From the NCBI GenBank assembly GCA_963730305.1, contig CAVSRB010000002.1, positions 372,001-436,000 on the forward strand: a stretch of DNA of 64,000 nt, read 5' to 3'. A program made the translations under genes and the position numbers. Under the pieces are notes generated by a model that was given only the letters and a program-made list of their open reading frames with translations, was not told the origin of the DNA and made no database searches. This document shows, piece after piece, positions 44,745 through 53,595 of this stretch. This DNA comes from CAMYMQ01 sp963730305. Lineage in GTDB: Bacteria > Pseudomonadota > Alphaproteobacteria > Bin65. The first letter of the stretch is position 1; each line of letters starts with the position of its first letter.

Positions 44745-45752
44745 TCACGCCGCCGCGGCCAGCCGGTCGCGGTCGTGGGGTGTGGTGAAGTCGAGCGCCG
44801 GACCGATCGGGACGATGCCGGTCGGGTTGCGGATCTGGCTGATCGAGTAGTAGCCGCGCTTGAAGATGTCGGTGTCGACCGTCTCGGCGACGCCGGGCAT
44901 CTGGTAGAGCTCGCGGGTGAAGCCCCACAGGTTGGGATAGTCGATCAGCCGGCGCAGGTTGCACTTGAAGGCGCCGACATAGGCGCAGTCGAAGCGGACC
45001 AGGGTCGGGAAGGCGCGCCAGTCGGCCAGGGTCAGCCGGTCGCCGGCGAGGTAGCGCTGGCGCGACAGCCGCTCCTCCATCCAGTCGAGCGTCTCGAACA
45101 CCTGCCACGCGGCCTCCTCGTAGGCCTCCTGGGTGGTCGCGAAGCCGGCCCGGTAGACGCCGTTGTTGAGCCCCTCGTAGCTGCGCTCGTTGACCATCTC
45201 GATCTCGTCGCGCAGGTCGGCCGGGTAGAGGTCGGGCGACGCCGGCGCGATCGCGGCGAAGGCGTCGTTGAACATGCGGATGATCTCGGACGACTCGTTG
45301 TTGACGATCGTCTCGCGCTGCTTGTCCCACAGCACCGGCACCGTCACCCGGCCGGAATAGGTCGGGTCGGCGCCGGCGTAGAGCGTGTGCAGCGCCTCGA
45401 TGCCATAGAGCGGGTCGGCGTAGGCGCCGTCCTTCTCGTAGACCCAGCCCTGGTCCGACCGGCGCGGCGCGGCGATCGACAGGCCGACCAGCCCGTCCAG
45501 TTTCTTGATCGCGCGGACCAGCCGGGTGCGGTGCGCCCACGGGCAGGAAACCGAGATGAACAGGTGGTAGCGGTCGGGCTCGGCCTTGAACCCGCCCTCG
45601 CCGCCCTGACCATCCTTGGTTTTGGGCCCGGGCGAGCCGTCGGCGGTGACCCAGTTGCGGAACGCCGATTCCTTGCGCACGAACCGGCCGGTCTTGTCAT
45701 CCGCCAGCGGCGCCTCGTCGGTATGCCAGACGCCGTCCACCATGATGCCCAT
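44745..45752 (-). CDS. Glutathionyl-hydroquinone reductase (ECM4/YqjG-type GST), copy 2
   Basis: The 335-residue paralogue of the preceding gene has the same layout: FRNWVTADGSPGP, catalytic Cys in SVSCPWAHRTRLVRAIKK, VPVLWDKQRETIVNNESSEI, FATTQEAYEEAAWQVFETLD and GPALDFTTPHDRDRL. It differs by a glycine-rich insertion near residues 42-48 and substitutions around the substrate pocket, so the two may have different quinone substrates. I start at ATG 45752, which has AGGAGG 8 bases upstream; an ATG three codons in (MVDGVW) is the alternative. The frame is open further upstream through an intergenic repeat, without homology. Confidence 0.91.
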   Translation of the reverse strand: MGIMVDGVWHTDEAPLADDKTGRFVRKESAFRNWVTADGSPGPKTKDGQGGEGGFKAEPDRYHLFISVSCPWAHRTRLVRAIKKLDGLVGLSIAAPRRSDQGWVYEKDGAYADPLYGIEALHTLYAGADPTYSGRVTVPVLWDKQRETIVNNESSEIIRMFNDAFAAIAPASPDLYPADLRDEIEMVNERSYEGLNNGVYRAGFATTQEAYEEAAWQVFETLDWMEERLSRQRYLAGDRLTLADWRAFPTLVRFDCAYVGAFKCNLRRLIDYPNLWGFTRELYQMPGVAETVDTDIFKRGYYSISQIRNPTGIVPIGPALDFTTPHDRDRLAAAA

Positions 45753-45870
45753 GTCGTCTCCTCCTGCCGGGTCTGCCCGTTGTCGTGCGGGTAAGTTTGG
45801 CTGCGGCGGCGGCGCGGTCAACCATCGGGCGGTCCGGTTCTGGAAAGGGAGGGGTGCGTTTGCGTGCGGA

Positions 45871-46000
45871 GCCCGTCTTCCCATCCTTCGAGACGCGCGC
45901 GTCGCGCGCTCCTCAGGATGAAGGTCTGGCTTCGACGTCGAAACAGGCTTCATCCTGAGGAGCCGCGTCAGGCGGCGTCTCGAAGGATGGGAAGACGGGC
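45871..46000 (+). repeat. Paired inverted-repeat element, family B copy 1
   Basis: The outer arms are 25 bases and perfectly complementary (45871-45895, 45976-46000); the core is CATCCTTCGAGACG / CGTCTCGAAGGATG. Inner hairpins GCGCGC/GCGCGC and CTCCTCAGGATGAAG / CTTCATCCTGAGGAG face each other. This is the best-preserved of four copies and lies just upstream of the TetR promoter. Confidence 0.82.
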
Positions 46001-46026
46001 CAACTGCCTTCCGCCGAAGCCGCCGA

Positions 46027-46055
46027 TTGACAATTACGAACGTTCGTTCTATTTT
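46027..46055 (+). promoter_or_regulatory. TetR gene promoter with operator in the spacer
   Basis: TTGACA (46027-46032), a 17-bp spacer and TATTTT (46050-46055) form a near-consensus promoter. The spacer contains the perfect palindrome ACGAACGTTCGT (46036-46047), a typical TetR-family operator. The expected transcription start coincides with the ATG at 46062, so the message is probably leaderless. It is one of the few AT-rich spots in the region. Confidence 0.82.
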
Positions 46056-46061
46056 CTGACC

Positions 46062-46687
46062 ATGACAACCGACACCATCACCAAGGGCGAGCGCACCCGC
46101 GCCCAGATCCTCGAGGCCGGCTTCGACCTCGCCCGCGTCGTCGGCGTCACCGGGGTGACCGTCGGCGGCGTTGGCCGAGGCGACCGGCATGTCCAAGAGC
46201 GGGCTATGGAGCCACTTCGGCTCCAAGACGGCGCTGGAGAGCGGCATCCTCGATTACGCCGCCGAGCGCTTCACCGACGAGGTGGTCCGGCCCGGCGTGG
46301 CGGGAGAAGCACATCCGCCGCCGGCTCGGCCGGCTGTTCGACAACTGGCTGGCCTGGGGCGCCAAGCACCACGCGCGCGGCGGCTGCGTCTTCGTCGCCG
46401 CGGCGGCGGAGCTCGACGACCGCGACACGCCGACCCGCGACTGCCTGGTCGGCATCCAGCGCCAGTGGATGGATACGCTGGCCAATGTCATCGACCGCGG
46501 CGTCGATCGCGGCGAGCTGCCCGCCGGCCTCGACGGCCGCCAGGCCGCCCACGAGCTCTACGCCATCGTCATGGGCTTCTATCACGCCGAGCGGCTGCTC
46601 GGCGATCCGCAGGCCGAGGCCCGCGCCCGCGCCAGTTTCGAGCGGCTGTTCGGACCGGAACCGGTGGCGGACGGGTCGGCGGGCTGA
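46062..46687 (+). CDS. TetR/AcrR family transcriptional regulator (two frameshifts)
   Basis: The N-terminal helix-turn-helix domain reads ITKGERTRAQILEAGFDLAR, then VVGVTGVTVG, and, after a break near 46167, LAEATGMSKSGLWSHFGSKT with the recognition helix SGLWSHF. A second break near 46296 leads to KHIRRRLGRLFDNWLAWGAK, HHARGGCVFVAAAAELDDRD and the end FERLFGPEPVADGSAG. Deleting one base at each site gives 207 residues, a normal TetR with a C-terminal ligand domain. The ATG at 46062 follows the promoter -10 by 6 bp, with no Shine-Dalgarno. It probably represses itself and the alpha/beta hydrolase downstream. Confidence 0.85.
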
Positions 46688-46716
46688 AGCATGACTTGCA
46701 CCGCAACTCCCAATCC

Positions 46717-46817
46717 GTCGCCCCCGCGCCGGAATGTGGTCCGGGGCCGGCGCGGGGGTCGATGTCGACGCCAAGCTTCGGCGTTGGCGCTGGATTCCCG
46801 CCTGCGCGGGAATGACG
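46717..46817 (+). repeat. Cluster of GC-rich hairpins, family C copy 2
   Basis: Three hairpins follow the TetR stop: CCCCCGCGCCGG with CCGGCGCGGGGG (46720-46758), a GCCAAGCTTCGGC stretch near 46771-46783, and TTCCCGCCTGCGCGGGAA (46794-46811) followed by TGACGG. The last resembles the element at 44473-44537. They fill most of the gap before the hydrolase gene and could terminate the TetR message. Confidence 0.6.
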
Positions 46818-46909
46818 GTGTTGGGGGTCCGACGGCACTCTTCCCAATTCGCCACCTGACGACGCGCCCTGCGCCCATCCCGATTGCTCCCTCTTCCGGA
46901 GACCGCGAC

Positions 46910-47803
46910 ATGACCTCCACTACCGTCCTTTCTTCTAATAAAAGCACGAACGTTCGGCCACTAATCGACGGTCGCAACCTGCGCCGGCGGCTGCTCACCG
47001 CCTACGGCACCGTGCTGCCCGACCACGCCTCGCGCCTGTTCGAGCGGCTGTTCCTGACCCCGCGCCGGGCGGTCGGGCCGGTGGCGGTCGACGGGCCGTT
47101 CGCGCCGCGGCGCGCGCGCAAGCTGCCCTATGCCGGCCGCTGGCTGCGGGTGTGGGACAGCGGCGCGGGCGAGCAGGCCGTGGTGCTGGTCCACGGCTGG
47201 GCCGGGCAGGCGGCGCAGCTCGCCGCCTTCGCCGAGCCGCTGGCCGCGGCGGGCTACCGGGTCGTCGCCTTCGACGCGCCGGCCCACGGCCTGTCCGACG
47301 GCGAGCGCACCGACATGATCGACTTCGCCGGCGCCGTGCTCCAGGTCGCCGGCCAGGCCGGGCCGGTGCGCGGCGTGATCGCCCATTCCTTCGGCTCGCC
47401 GGCGGTGGCGCTGGCACTGCGCCACCGGCTGGCGCTCGACAAGCTGGTCTGTATCGCGCCGCCGACCAGCCTGGAGATCTACTCCCAGATGGTCTCCCGC
47501 CTGATCGGCCTGCCCGAGCGGGCCCGCGCCCGGATGCAGGCGCGGGTCGAGAGCCGCTTCGGCGTCGCCTGGCGCGACCTGGAGACCCACCGCCTGCTCG
47601 GCCTGGCCGCCAAGCAACGGCCGTTCGGCCTGCTCGTCGTCCACGACAGCGGCGACCGCGAGGTGCCCTGGTCCAACGGCGCCCGCATCGTCGACGCGGT
47701 GCCGGGCGCGCGGATGCTCACCACCAACGGCCTGGGTCACAACAAGGTCCTGCGCGACCCGGCGACGGTGGGGCAGGTCGTGGATTTCCTGCGCAACGAC
47801 TGA
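46910..47803 (+). CDS. Alpha/beta hydrolase fold protein
   Basis: The 297-residue protein has the oxyanion strand VVLVHGWAGQAAQLAAFAEP, the nucleophile elbow IAHSFGSPAV (Ser in A-H-S-F-G), the acid in LVVHDSGDREVPW and the catalytic His in LTTNGLGHNKVL. The ATG at 46910 has GGAG upstream, but the first 20 codons are AT-richer than the rest and contain a copy of the TetR operator core, so a downstream start (for example GTG near 47010, reading VLPDHASRLF) is possible. The likely role is an esterase or thioesterase induced through the TetR regulator. Substrate unknown. Confidence 0.83.
   Translation: MTSTTVLSSNKSTNVRPLIDGRNLRRRLLTAYGTVLPDHASRLFERLFLTPRRAVGPVAVDGPFAPRRARKLPYAGRWLRVWDSGAGEQAVVLVHGWAGQAAQLAAFAEPLAAAGYRVVAFDAPAHGLSDGERTDMIDFAGAVLQVAGQAGPVRGVIAHSFGSPAVALALRHRLALDKLVCIAPPTSLEIYSQMVSRLIGLPERARARMQARVESRFGVAWRDLETHRLLGLAAKQRPFGLLVVHDSGDREVPWSNGARIVDAVPGARMLTTNGLGHNKVLRDPATVGQVVDFLRND
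46946..46957 (+). promoter_or_regulatory. Second copy of the TetR operator core
   Basis: ACGAACGTTCGG shares the 11-base core ACGAACGTTCG with the TetR promoter operator at 46036-46047; CGAACGTTCG (46947-46956) is a perfect palindrome. It lies in an AT-richer patch (CTTCTAATAAAAGC just before it), 36 bp inside the hydrolase frame as annotated, or upstream of it if translation begins later. Confidence 0.6.
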
Positions 47804-47826
47804 GGCCTGGACCGGGTCCGTCCTCG

Positions 47827-47932
47827 CATCCTTCGAGACGCCGCTCCGCGGCTCCTCAGGATGAAGGCCTGAGTCTGACATCTTGAAAGGCTTCATCCTG
47901 AGGAGCGCCCATCGGGCGCGTCTCGAAGGATG
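47827..47932 (+). repeat. Paired inverted-repeat element, family B copy 2
   Basis: Outer arms CATCCTTCGAGACG (47827-47840) and CGTCTCGAAGGATG (47919-47932) enclose inner units ending CTCCTCAGGATGAAG and CTTCATCCTGAGGAG. It lies between the hydrolase stop and the oxidoreductase gene in a 258-bp gap that shows no gene. Confidence 0.8.
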
Positions 47933-48061
47933 GGATGTCGCGCCGCGCACCCCCTGCACCCGCACGCGGGAAGTCGACCGCGCCCGTCCGGGCGTTGCAT
48001 TATGCCGCCGCCAGTCTCATTTCATCCTGGCCAGCGTTCACGCCAGCACACGGACGGACAA

Positions 48062-51000
48062 ATGGCCCTGCCGGTTCCAGACCAGGTCACGCTCAACGAC
48101 AAATACGCGCTCGAACAGGGGCGGGTGTTCCTGTCGGGCATCCAGGCGCTGGTCCGCCTGCCGATGCTCCAGCGCCAGGCCGACCTCGCCGCCGGGCTGA
48201 ACACCGCGGGCTTCATCTCCGGCTACCGCGGCTCGCCGCTCGGCGGGCTCGACCAGAACCTGTGGCGCGCGCAGCGGTTCCTCGAAGACAACCACATCCG
48301 CTTCCAGCCCGGCGTCAACGAGGACATGGCGATGACCGCCGTGTGGGGCTCGCAGCAGCTCAACCTGTTCCCGGGCGCGAAATACGACGGCGTCTTCGCC
48401 ATGTGGTACGGCAAGGGCCCCGGCGTCGACCGCTGCGGCGACGTGCTCAAGCACGGCAACGCCGCCGGCACCGCGCCCCACGGCGGCGTGCTGGTCTGCG
48501 CCGGCGACGACCACGCCGCGACCTCGTCGACCCTGCCGCACCAGTCCGACCACATGTTCGCCGCGGCGATGGTGCCCGTGCTCTATCCGGCCAACGTCCA
48601 GGAGATCCTCGACTACGGCCTGTGGGGCTGGGCGATGTCGCGCTACTCGGGCTGCTGGGTCGCGTTCAAGAGCGTCGCCGAGGTGGTCGAGAGCTCGGCC
48701 TCGGTGTCGGTGTCGACCCGACCGGGTGCAGATCCGCCTGCCCAACCAGTTCGAGATGCCCGAGGGCGGGCTCAACATCCGCTGGCCCGACGGCATCCAC
48801 GAGCAGGAGGACCGGCTCCAGCGCCACAAGGTCTACGCCGCGCTGGCCTTCGCGCGGACCAACCAGATCGACCGGGTGATCCTCGACAGCCCCAAGCCGC
48901 GGCTGGGCATCATCACCGCCGGCAAGTCCTATCTCGACGTCCGCCAGGCGCTCGACGACCTCGGCATCGACGAGGCCGAGGCGCGCGACATCGGCATCCG
49001 GCTCTACAAGGTCGGCATGATCTGGCCGCTGGAGAAGGACGGCGCGCGCGACTTCGCCCACGGCCTCGAAGAGGTCGTCGTGGTCGAGGAGAAGCGGGCG
49101 CTGATCGAGAACCAGTTGAAGGAGCAGCTCTACAACTGGGACGAGGCCGCCCGCCCGCGGGTCGTCGGCAAGTTCGACGAGCACGGCGAATGGCTGCTCA
49201 AGGCATCGTCGGACCTGACCCCGGCCTTGATCGCCCGCGCGCTCGGCCAGCGCATCCTCAAGTTCCACGACAGCGCGAAGGTCCGGGACCGCCTGAAGTT
49301 CCTGGAGCAGAAGGAGCAGGCGCTGGCGACCAAGCCGGTCCGGTTCGACCGCATGCCCTATTTCTGCTCGGGCTGCCCGCACAACACCTCGACCCGGGTG
49401 CCCGAGGGCTCGCGCGCGACCGCCGGCATCGGCTGCCACTTCATGGCGCGTCTACATGAACCGCTCGACGGCGACCTACACCCACATGGGCGGCGAGGGC
49501 GCGCCGTGGATCGGCCAGGCGCCGTTCACCGAGACCCGGCACGTCTTCGCCAACCTGGGCGACGGCACCTACTACCATTCCGGCATCATGGCGATCCGCG
49601 CCTGCGTCGCCGCCAAGGTCAACATCACCTACAAGATCCTCTACAACGACGCGGTGGCGATGACCGGCGGCCAGCCGGTCGAGGGCCAGCCGACCGTCGC
49701 CGACATCGCCAACCAGGTCCGGGCCGAGGGCGTCGACCGCATCGCCATCGTCTCCGACCAGCCGGACAAGTACCCGGTCGGCGCCCACTTCCCGCACGGC
49801 GTGACCTTCGACCACCGCGACGACCTCGACGAGCGTCCAGCGCGACCTGCGCGAGTGGCCGGGCGTGACCGGTGCTGATCTACGACCAGACCTGCGCCGC
49901 CGAGAAGCGCCGCCGGCGCAAGCGCGGCACCTTCCCCGACCCGCCGCGCCGGGTGCTGATCAACGAGAAGGTGTGCGAGGGCTGCGGCGACTGCTCGGCC
50001 AAGTCGAACTGCCTGTCGGTGATCCCGACCGAGACCGCGTTCGGCCGCAAGCGCGCGATCGACCAGTCGTCGTGCAACAAGGACTATTCCTGCGTGAAGG
50101 GCTTCTGCCCCAGCTTCGTCTCGGTCTACGGCGCGACCCCGCGGCGCTCCCATCCCAACGCCCCCGGGGCCGGGCCGGTGGCGGCGCCCGACGCCGCGAT
50201 CCCGGCGCCGGCGCTGCCCAGCCCGACCGCCGACCGGCCCTGGGGCATCCTGGTCACCGGCGTCGGCGGCACCGGCGTCATCACCATCGGCGCGCTGCTC
50301 GGCATGGCCGCGCACATCGAGGGCAAGGGCGTCTCGGTGCTCGACATGACCGGCCTGGCCCAGAAGGGCGGCGCGGTGATGAGCCACGTGCGCATCGCGC
50401 CGGAGCCCGAGGACCTGCACGCCGCCCGGCTCGCCGCGGGCGAGGCCGACGCCGTGATCGGCTGCGACCTGGTCGTCGCCGCCAGCGACGACGCGCTCGG
50501 CAAGATGGCGTCGGAGCGGACCCGCGCGGTGATCAACGCCCACGAGACCGCGACCGCGGGCGTCATCGCCGACCGCGACCTGGAATTCCCCGGCCAGGCG
50601 CTGCAGGACGTGATCCGCAACACCGTCGCCGACGACGGCTTCGACGTGCTCGACGCCACCGCGCTGGCGACCCGGCTGATGGGCGATTCGATCGCCACCA
50701 ACATGTTCATGCTCGGCTATGCCTGGCAGAAGGGGCTGGTGCCGCTCCAGCTCGCCTCGCTCGAACGGGCGATCGAGCTCAACGGCGTCGCCGTCCGCGC
50801 CAGCCACGAGGCCTTCGCCTGGGGCCGGCGCGCCGCGGTCGACCTCGACACCGTCGCCAAGGCCGCGTTCCCGGCCGAGCCGGTGCCGCTCAAGAAGCCC
50901 TATGCCGAGACCCTCGACGAGATCGTCGCCGCCCGGGTCACGGAACTGACCGCCTACCAGAACGCCGCCTACGCCGCCCGCTACGAGAAGCTGGTCCGCG

Positions 51001-51593
51001 CCGTCGAGACCGCGGAGAAGGCCAAGACGCCGGGGCAGACCGGCCTGGCCGTGGCGGTCGCCCGCGCCTACTTCAAGCTGCTCGCCTACAAGGACGAGTA
51101 CGAGGTCGCCCGGCTCTACTCGGCGCCCGAATTCCGCCGCCAGCTGCGCAATACGTTCGAGGACGGCAAGTACCGGATGACGGCCCACCTCGCCCCGCCG
51201 CTGCTGGCCAGGCGCGACCCGGCGACGGGCGAGCTGCAGAAGCAGGAATTCGGGCCGTGGATCTTCACCGCCTTCCGGCTGCTCGCCAGGCTCAAGGGCC
51301 TGCGCGGCACCAGGCTCGACGTCTTCGGCCGCACCGCCGAGCGCAGGATGGAGCGCCAGCTGATCGCCGACTACGAGGCGACGATGCGCGACGTCATCGA
51401 CGGGCTGGCGCCGGACACCCATGACCTCGCCGTCGAGATCGCCGCCGTGCCCGACGCCATCCGCGGCTTCGGCCACATCAAGGAGCGCGCCGTCGAGGCC
51501 GCCCGCGACCACGAGGCGCGATTGAAGCGCCTGTTCCGCGACCCGGCCGCCCGCCGCGCCGCGCGGGAGAGCGCCAAGGCGGCGGCGGAGTAG
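48062..51593 (+). CDS. Indolepyruvate ferredoxin oxidoreductase family protein, single-chain (four frameshifts)
   Basis: This is a large fused 2-oxoacid:acceptor oxidoreductase that decarboxylates aryl or branched 2-oxoacids to acyl-CoA. N-terminal IorA-like part: NTAGFISGYRGSPLGGLDQN, PGVNEDMAMTAVWGSQQ, and the TPP region MPYFCSGCPHNTSTRVPEGS then GDGTYYHSG. A 4Fe-4S-type cysteine cluster follows (KVCEGCGDCSAKSNC and CNKDYSCVKGFCPS, about residues 635-685). Then comes an IorB-like gamma domain (VTGVGGTGVITIGALLGMAA, GLAQKGGAVMSHVRIAP) and a C-terminal DUF6537-type region. Single extra bases near 48719, 49449, 49834 and 49871 split it; corrected, it is 1175 residues, the family norm. ATG at 48062. 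Confidence 0.9.
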
Positions 51594-51667
51594 GGGCGGC
51601 GCACCCAATCTCGCCGCAATTCGGACCGTAGAGTCCGGCGGGAAGTGCGCTTCGAGGGGATTTATTC

Positions 51668-52287
51668 ATGGTTCGATCGACCCGCCGCGTGGGTTCGCTG
51701 GCCGTCCTGCTGCTATGCCTCGGCCTCGCCGCCTGCATCCCCGAGACCGACACCTGGCTGTCGGATCCGGCCGCCGCCAAGCCCGATCCGCGCCTCTACG
51801 GCACCTTCATCGGCGGCCCGTCGGAGCGTGAGCGTCACGTGATCGTGGTCGACCCGGTCAAGGGCAAGGACGGCAAGCCGACCGCCGCGATGCACCTGGT
51901 CTGGGCCCAGGTGAACCCCGACAACGGCGAGAAGACCGTGGTCTGGACCGCTTACCGGGCGTGGCCGGCGCAGCTGCCCGGCGGGCTCACCCTGCTCAAC
52001 CTGGAGCGGGTCGCCCACGGGCCGCACACGGCGGAGATCGCGCCGCGCCGCTTCTTCGTGCTCTACACCGTCGGCGCCGACGGCAGCGTGACCACCCGGA
52101 TGCCACGCAACCGGCCGTGGAGCCAGGCGGTCCAGTCCGGCGCGGTGGCACGGGACGCGTGGTCAAGGGCCGCTATTTCGACCGGATCACCCTGACCGCG
52201 CCGCGCGCGGCGCTGACGCGCTACATCGCGGCCCACGCCGGCGCGCTGTTCGAATCGAAGGGGCAGACCTGGCGGCGGGTGAAGTAG
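51668..52287 (+). CDS. Putative lipoprotein of unknown function (frameshift near 52148)
   Basis: I do not recognise the family. The N-terminus is a lipoprotein signal: basic MVRSTRRVG, a hydrophobic run LAVLLLCLGLAAC with lipobox LAAC, then IPETDTWLSD. The body reads YGTFIGGPSERERHVIVVDP, MHLVWAQVNPDNGEKTVVWT and FFVLYTVGADG. Near 52148 one base appears to be missing; the next frame continues VVKGRYFDRITLTAPRAALT and ends WRRVK at 52287. Corrected length is 206. It is probably anchored in an envelope membrane facing the periplasm. It follows the oxidoreductase gene by 74 bp. Confidence 0.72.
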
Positions 52288-52316
52288 GGCGGTTTGGGGG
52301 GCCTCGTCCGTCCTCC

Positions 52317-52422
52317 CATCCTTCGAGACGCGCCCGTCGGGCGCTCCTCAGGATGAAGCCTGTGCTCGAGGTCGGCCGTCACCTTCATCCAGAGGAGCCG
52401 CGAAGCGGCGTCTCGAAGGATG
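52317..52422 (+). repeat. Paired inverted-repeat element, family B copy 3
   Basis: The outer arms CATCCTTCGAGACG (52317-52330) and CGTCTCGAAGGATG (52409-52422) extend outward by TCC/GGA. The inner half-units are CTCCTCAGGATGAAG and a diverged CTTCATCCAGAGGAG. It sits between the convergent lipoprotein and acetyltransferase genes. Confidence 0.8.
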
Positions 52423-52478
52423 GGAAGACGGGCGCGTTGTCGCCGGCCCCCCGCGCCGGGACCAGGCCCAGCCTGCGT

Positions 52479-52925
52479 CTAGGACCGGTTGTACTTGATG
52501 AACGGCGTCAGCACGCCGATCCGGTCGTAGAGCTTGCGCGCGGTCTCGTTGAAATCCTGGGTCAGCCAATAGACCTGGCTGGCGCCGGCCAGGTCGGCGG
52601 CGGCGTAGACGGCCTCGATCAGCGCCCGGCCGGCGCCGGTGCCGCGGGCGGCCTCGGTCACGAACAGGTCCTGCAGGTAGCAGGTGTCGGTCGGCAGCCA
52701 GCACGACCGATGGAAGATGTAGTGGACGATGCCGATCAGCCGGTCGTCATCACCCAACGCGCACAGGCCGTGGGGGCTCTCGTCCGCGGTCATCAGCCAC
52801 GACCAGGTCCGGTCGTACTGGTCGTCGGGCAGGGTGGTCTCGTAGAAGTCGAGGTAGCCGCGCCACAGCGCGGTCCACTGGCCCCGGTCGCCGGGCGCCA
52901 GCGGGCGGATGGGGATCGCGGTCAT
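52479..52925 (-). CDS. GNAT family N-acetyltransferase
   Basis: The 148-residue protein has the GNAT fold: IPIRPLAPGDRGQWTALWRG at the start, the strand GIVHYIFHRSCWL, and the acetyl-CoA loop LQDLFVTEAARGTGAGRALI (about 84-103), which holds the RGxGxGxxL-type motif A. It ends TPFIKYNRS. The acceptor is unknown. The start ATG is at 52925, 28 bp after the gapR stop; the two may be co-transcribed. Confidence 0.88.
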   Translation of the reverse strand: MTAIPIRPLAPGDRGQWTALWRGYLDFYETTLPDDQYDRTWSWLMTADESPHGLCALGDDDRLIGIVHYIFHRSCWLPTDTCYLQDLFVTEAARGTGAGRALIEAVYAAADLAGASQVYWLTQDFNETARKLYDRIGVLTPFIKYNRS

Positions 52926-52953
52926 CGTCCGACGCTCTCCCCGACCCGGCCGG

Positions 52954-53307
52954 TCAGACGCCGACGGCGCGGCGGTAGAGGTCGAGCAGCTCTTCCTCTT
53001 CCTGGCGGTCGGACTGGTCCATGCGGCGCAGCGAGACGACCTTGCGCATGATCTTGGGTTCGAAGCCGTTGCCCTTGGCCTCGGCGTAGACCTCGCGGAT
53101 GTCGGCGGCGAGCGCCTTCTTCTCCTCTTCCAGCCGCTCGATCCGCTCGATGTAGGCGCGCAGGATCTCGGGCGCGATGCCGCCGACCGACCCGGCGGTG
53201 ACGTCGCCGGGCTCGGCGCTCGGGGCGGAACCTGGCGCGGGAGTGGGGGCCGGGGAATCGGTCGTCGCCGGGGCGCCGGGATAGGTCGCGTCGTCCGCCT
53301 GGGTCAT
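52954..53307 (-). CDS. gapR: GapR/DUF2312 nucleoid-associated protein with N-terminal extension
   Basis: GapR is an alphaproteobacterial nucleoid protein that encircles overtwisted DNA ahead of polymerases. The conserved core (about residues 45-115) reads PEILRAYIERIERLEEEKKA, EVYAEAKGNGFEPKIMRKVV, RRMDQSDRQEEEELLDLYRR; the EVYAEAKGNGF motif is diagnostic. The first 44 residues are a Pro/Ala/Thr-rich, probably disordered lead absent from the Caulobacter protein. The start ATG at 53307 has AGGAG upstream; a downstream start is not obvious. Total 117 residues. Confidence 0.9.
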   Translation of the reverse strand: MTQADDATYPGAPATTDSPAPTPAPGSAPSAEPGDVTAGSVGGIAPEILRAYIERIERLEEEKKALAADIREVYAEAKGNGFEPKIMRKVVSLRRMDQSDRQEEEELLDLYRRAVGV

Positions 53308-53465
53308 CGCAAGCGTGTCTCCTGTGGGTGGGATATCGGGTCCGGCGCGGAGGCCGTCGTCCCATCTCTAAAATCAGGATTCGGGACCGGCATCAAGAAT
53401 GCCAGTGCCGATGGCTGTGGATATGTCTGGGAATGCTGAGTGGATCCGCGCGGCGGCGTTTCGCC

Positions 53466-53585
53466 CGTCATCGCATCCTTCGAGGCTCGCTGCGGAGCTC
53501 CTCAGGGTGAAGCCTCTGTTTGAGGCCGGCCGTCACCTGTCATCCTGAGGAGCCGCGAAGCGGCGTCTCGAAGGATGCGATGACG
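53466..53585 (+). repeat. Paired inverted-repeat element, family B copy 4
   Basis: The outer arms of 19 bases (53466-53484 and 53567-53585) match perfectly; the core is CATCCTTCGAG. The right half CTGAGGAGCCGCGAAGCGGC is nearly identical to that of copy 3, while the left half is diverged (CTCAGGGTGAAGC). It lies in the 288-bp gap between gapR and the DUF1244 gene, otherwise empty. Confidence 0.8.
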
Positions 53586-53595
53586 CGCTCCCCCC

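Noticed and set aside
45871..46000. Insertion sequence ends
   Set aside because: The 25-bp perfect inverted arms enclose only 80 bp with no transposase, and similar elements recur at four places; a REPIN-like repeat fits better.
51668..52195. Lipoprotein ending at the in-frame stop near 52195
   Set aside because: The tail ARDAWSRAAISTGSP looks like out-of-frame translation, while the neighbouring frame continues with a plausible, structured C-terminus to 52287.
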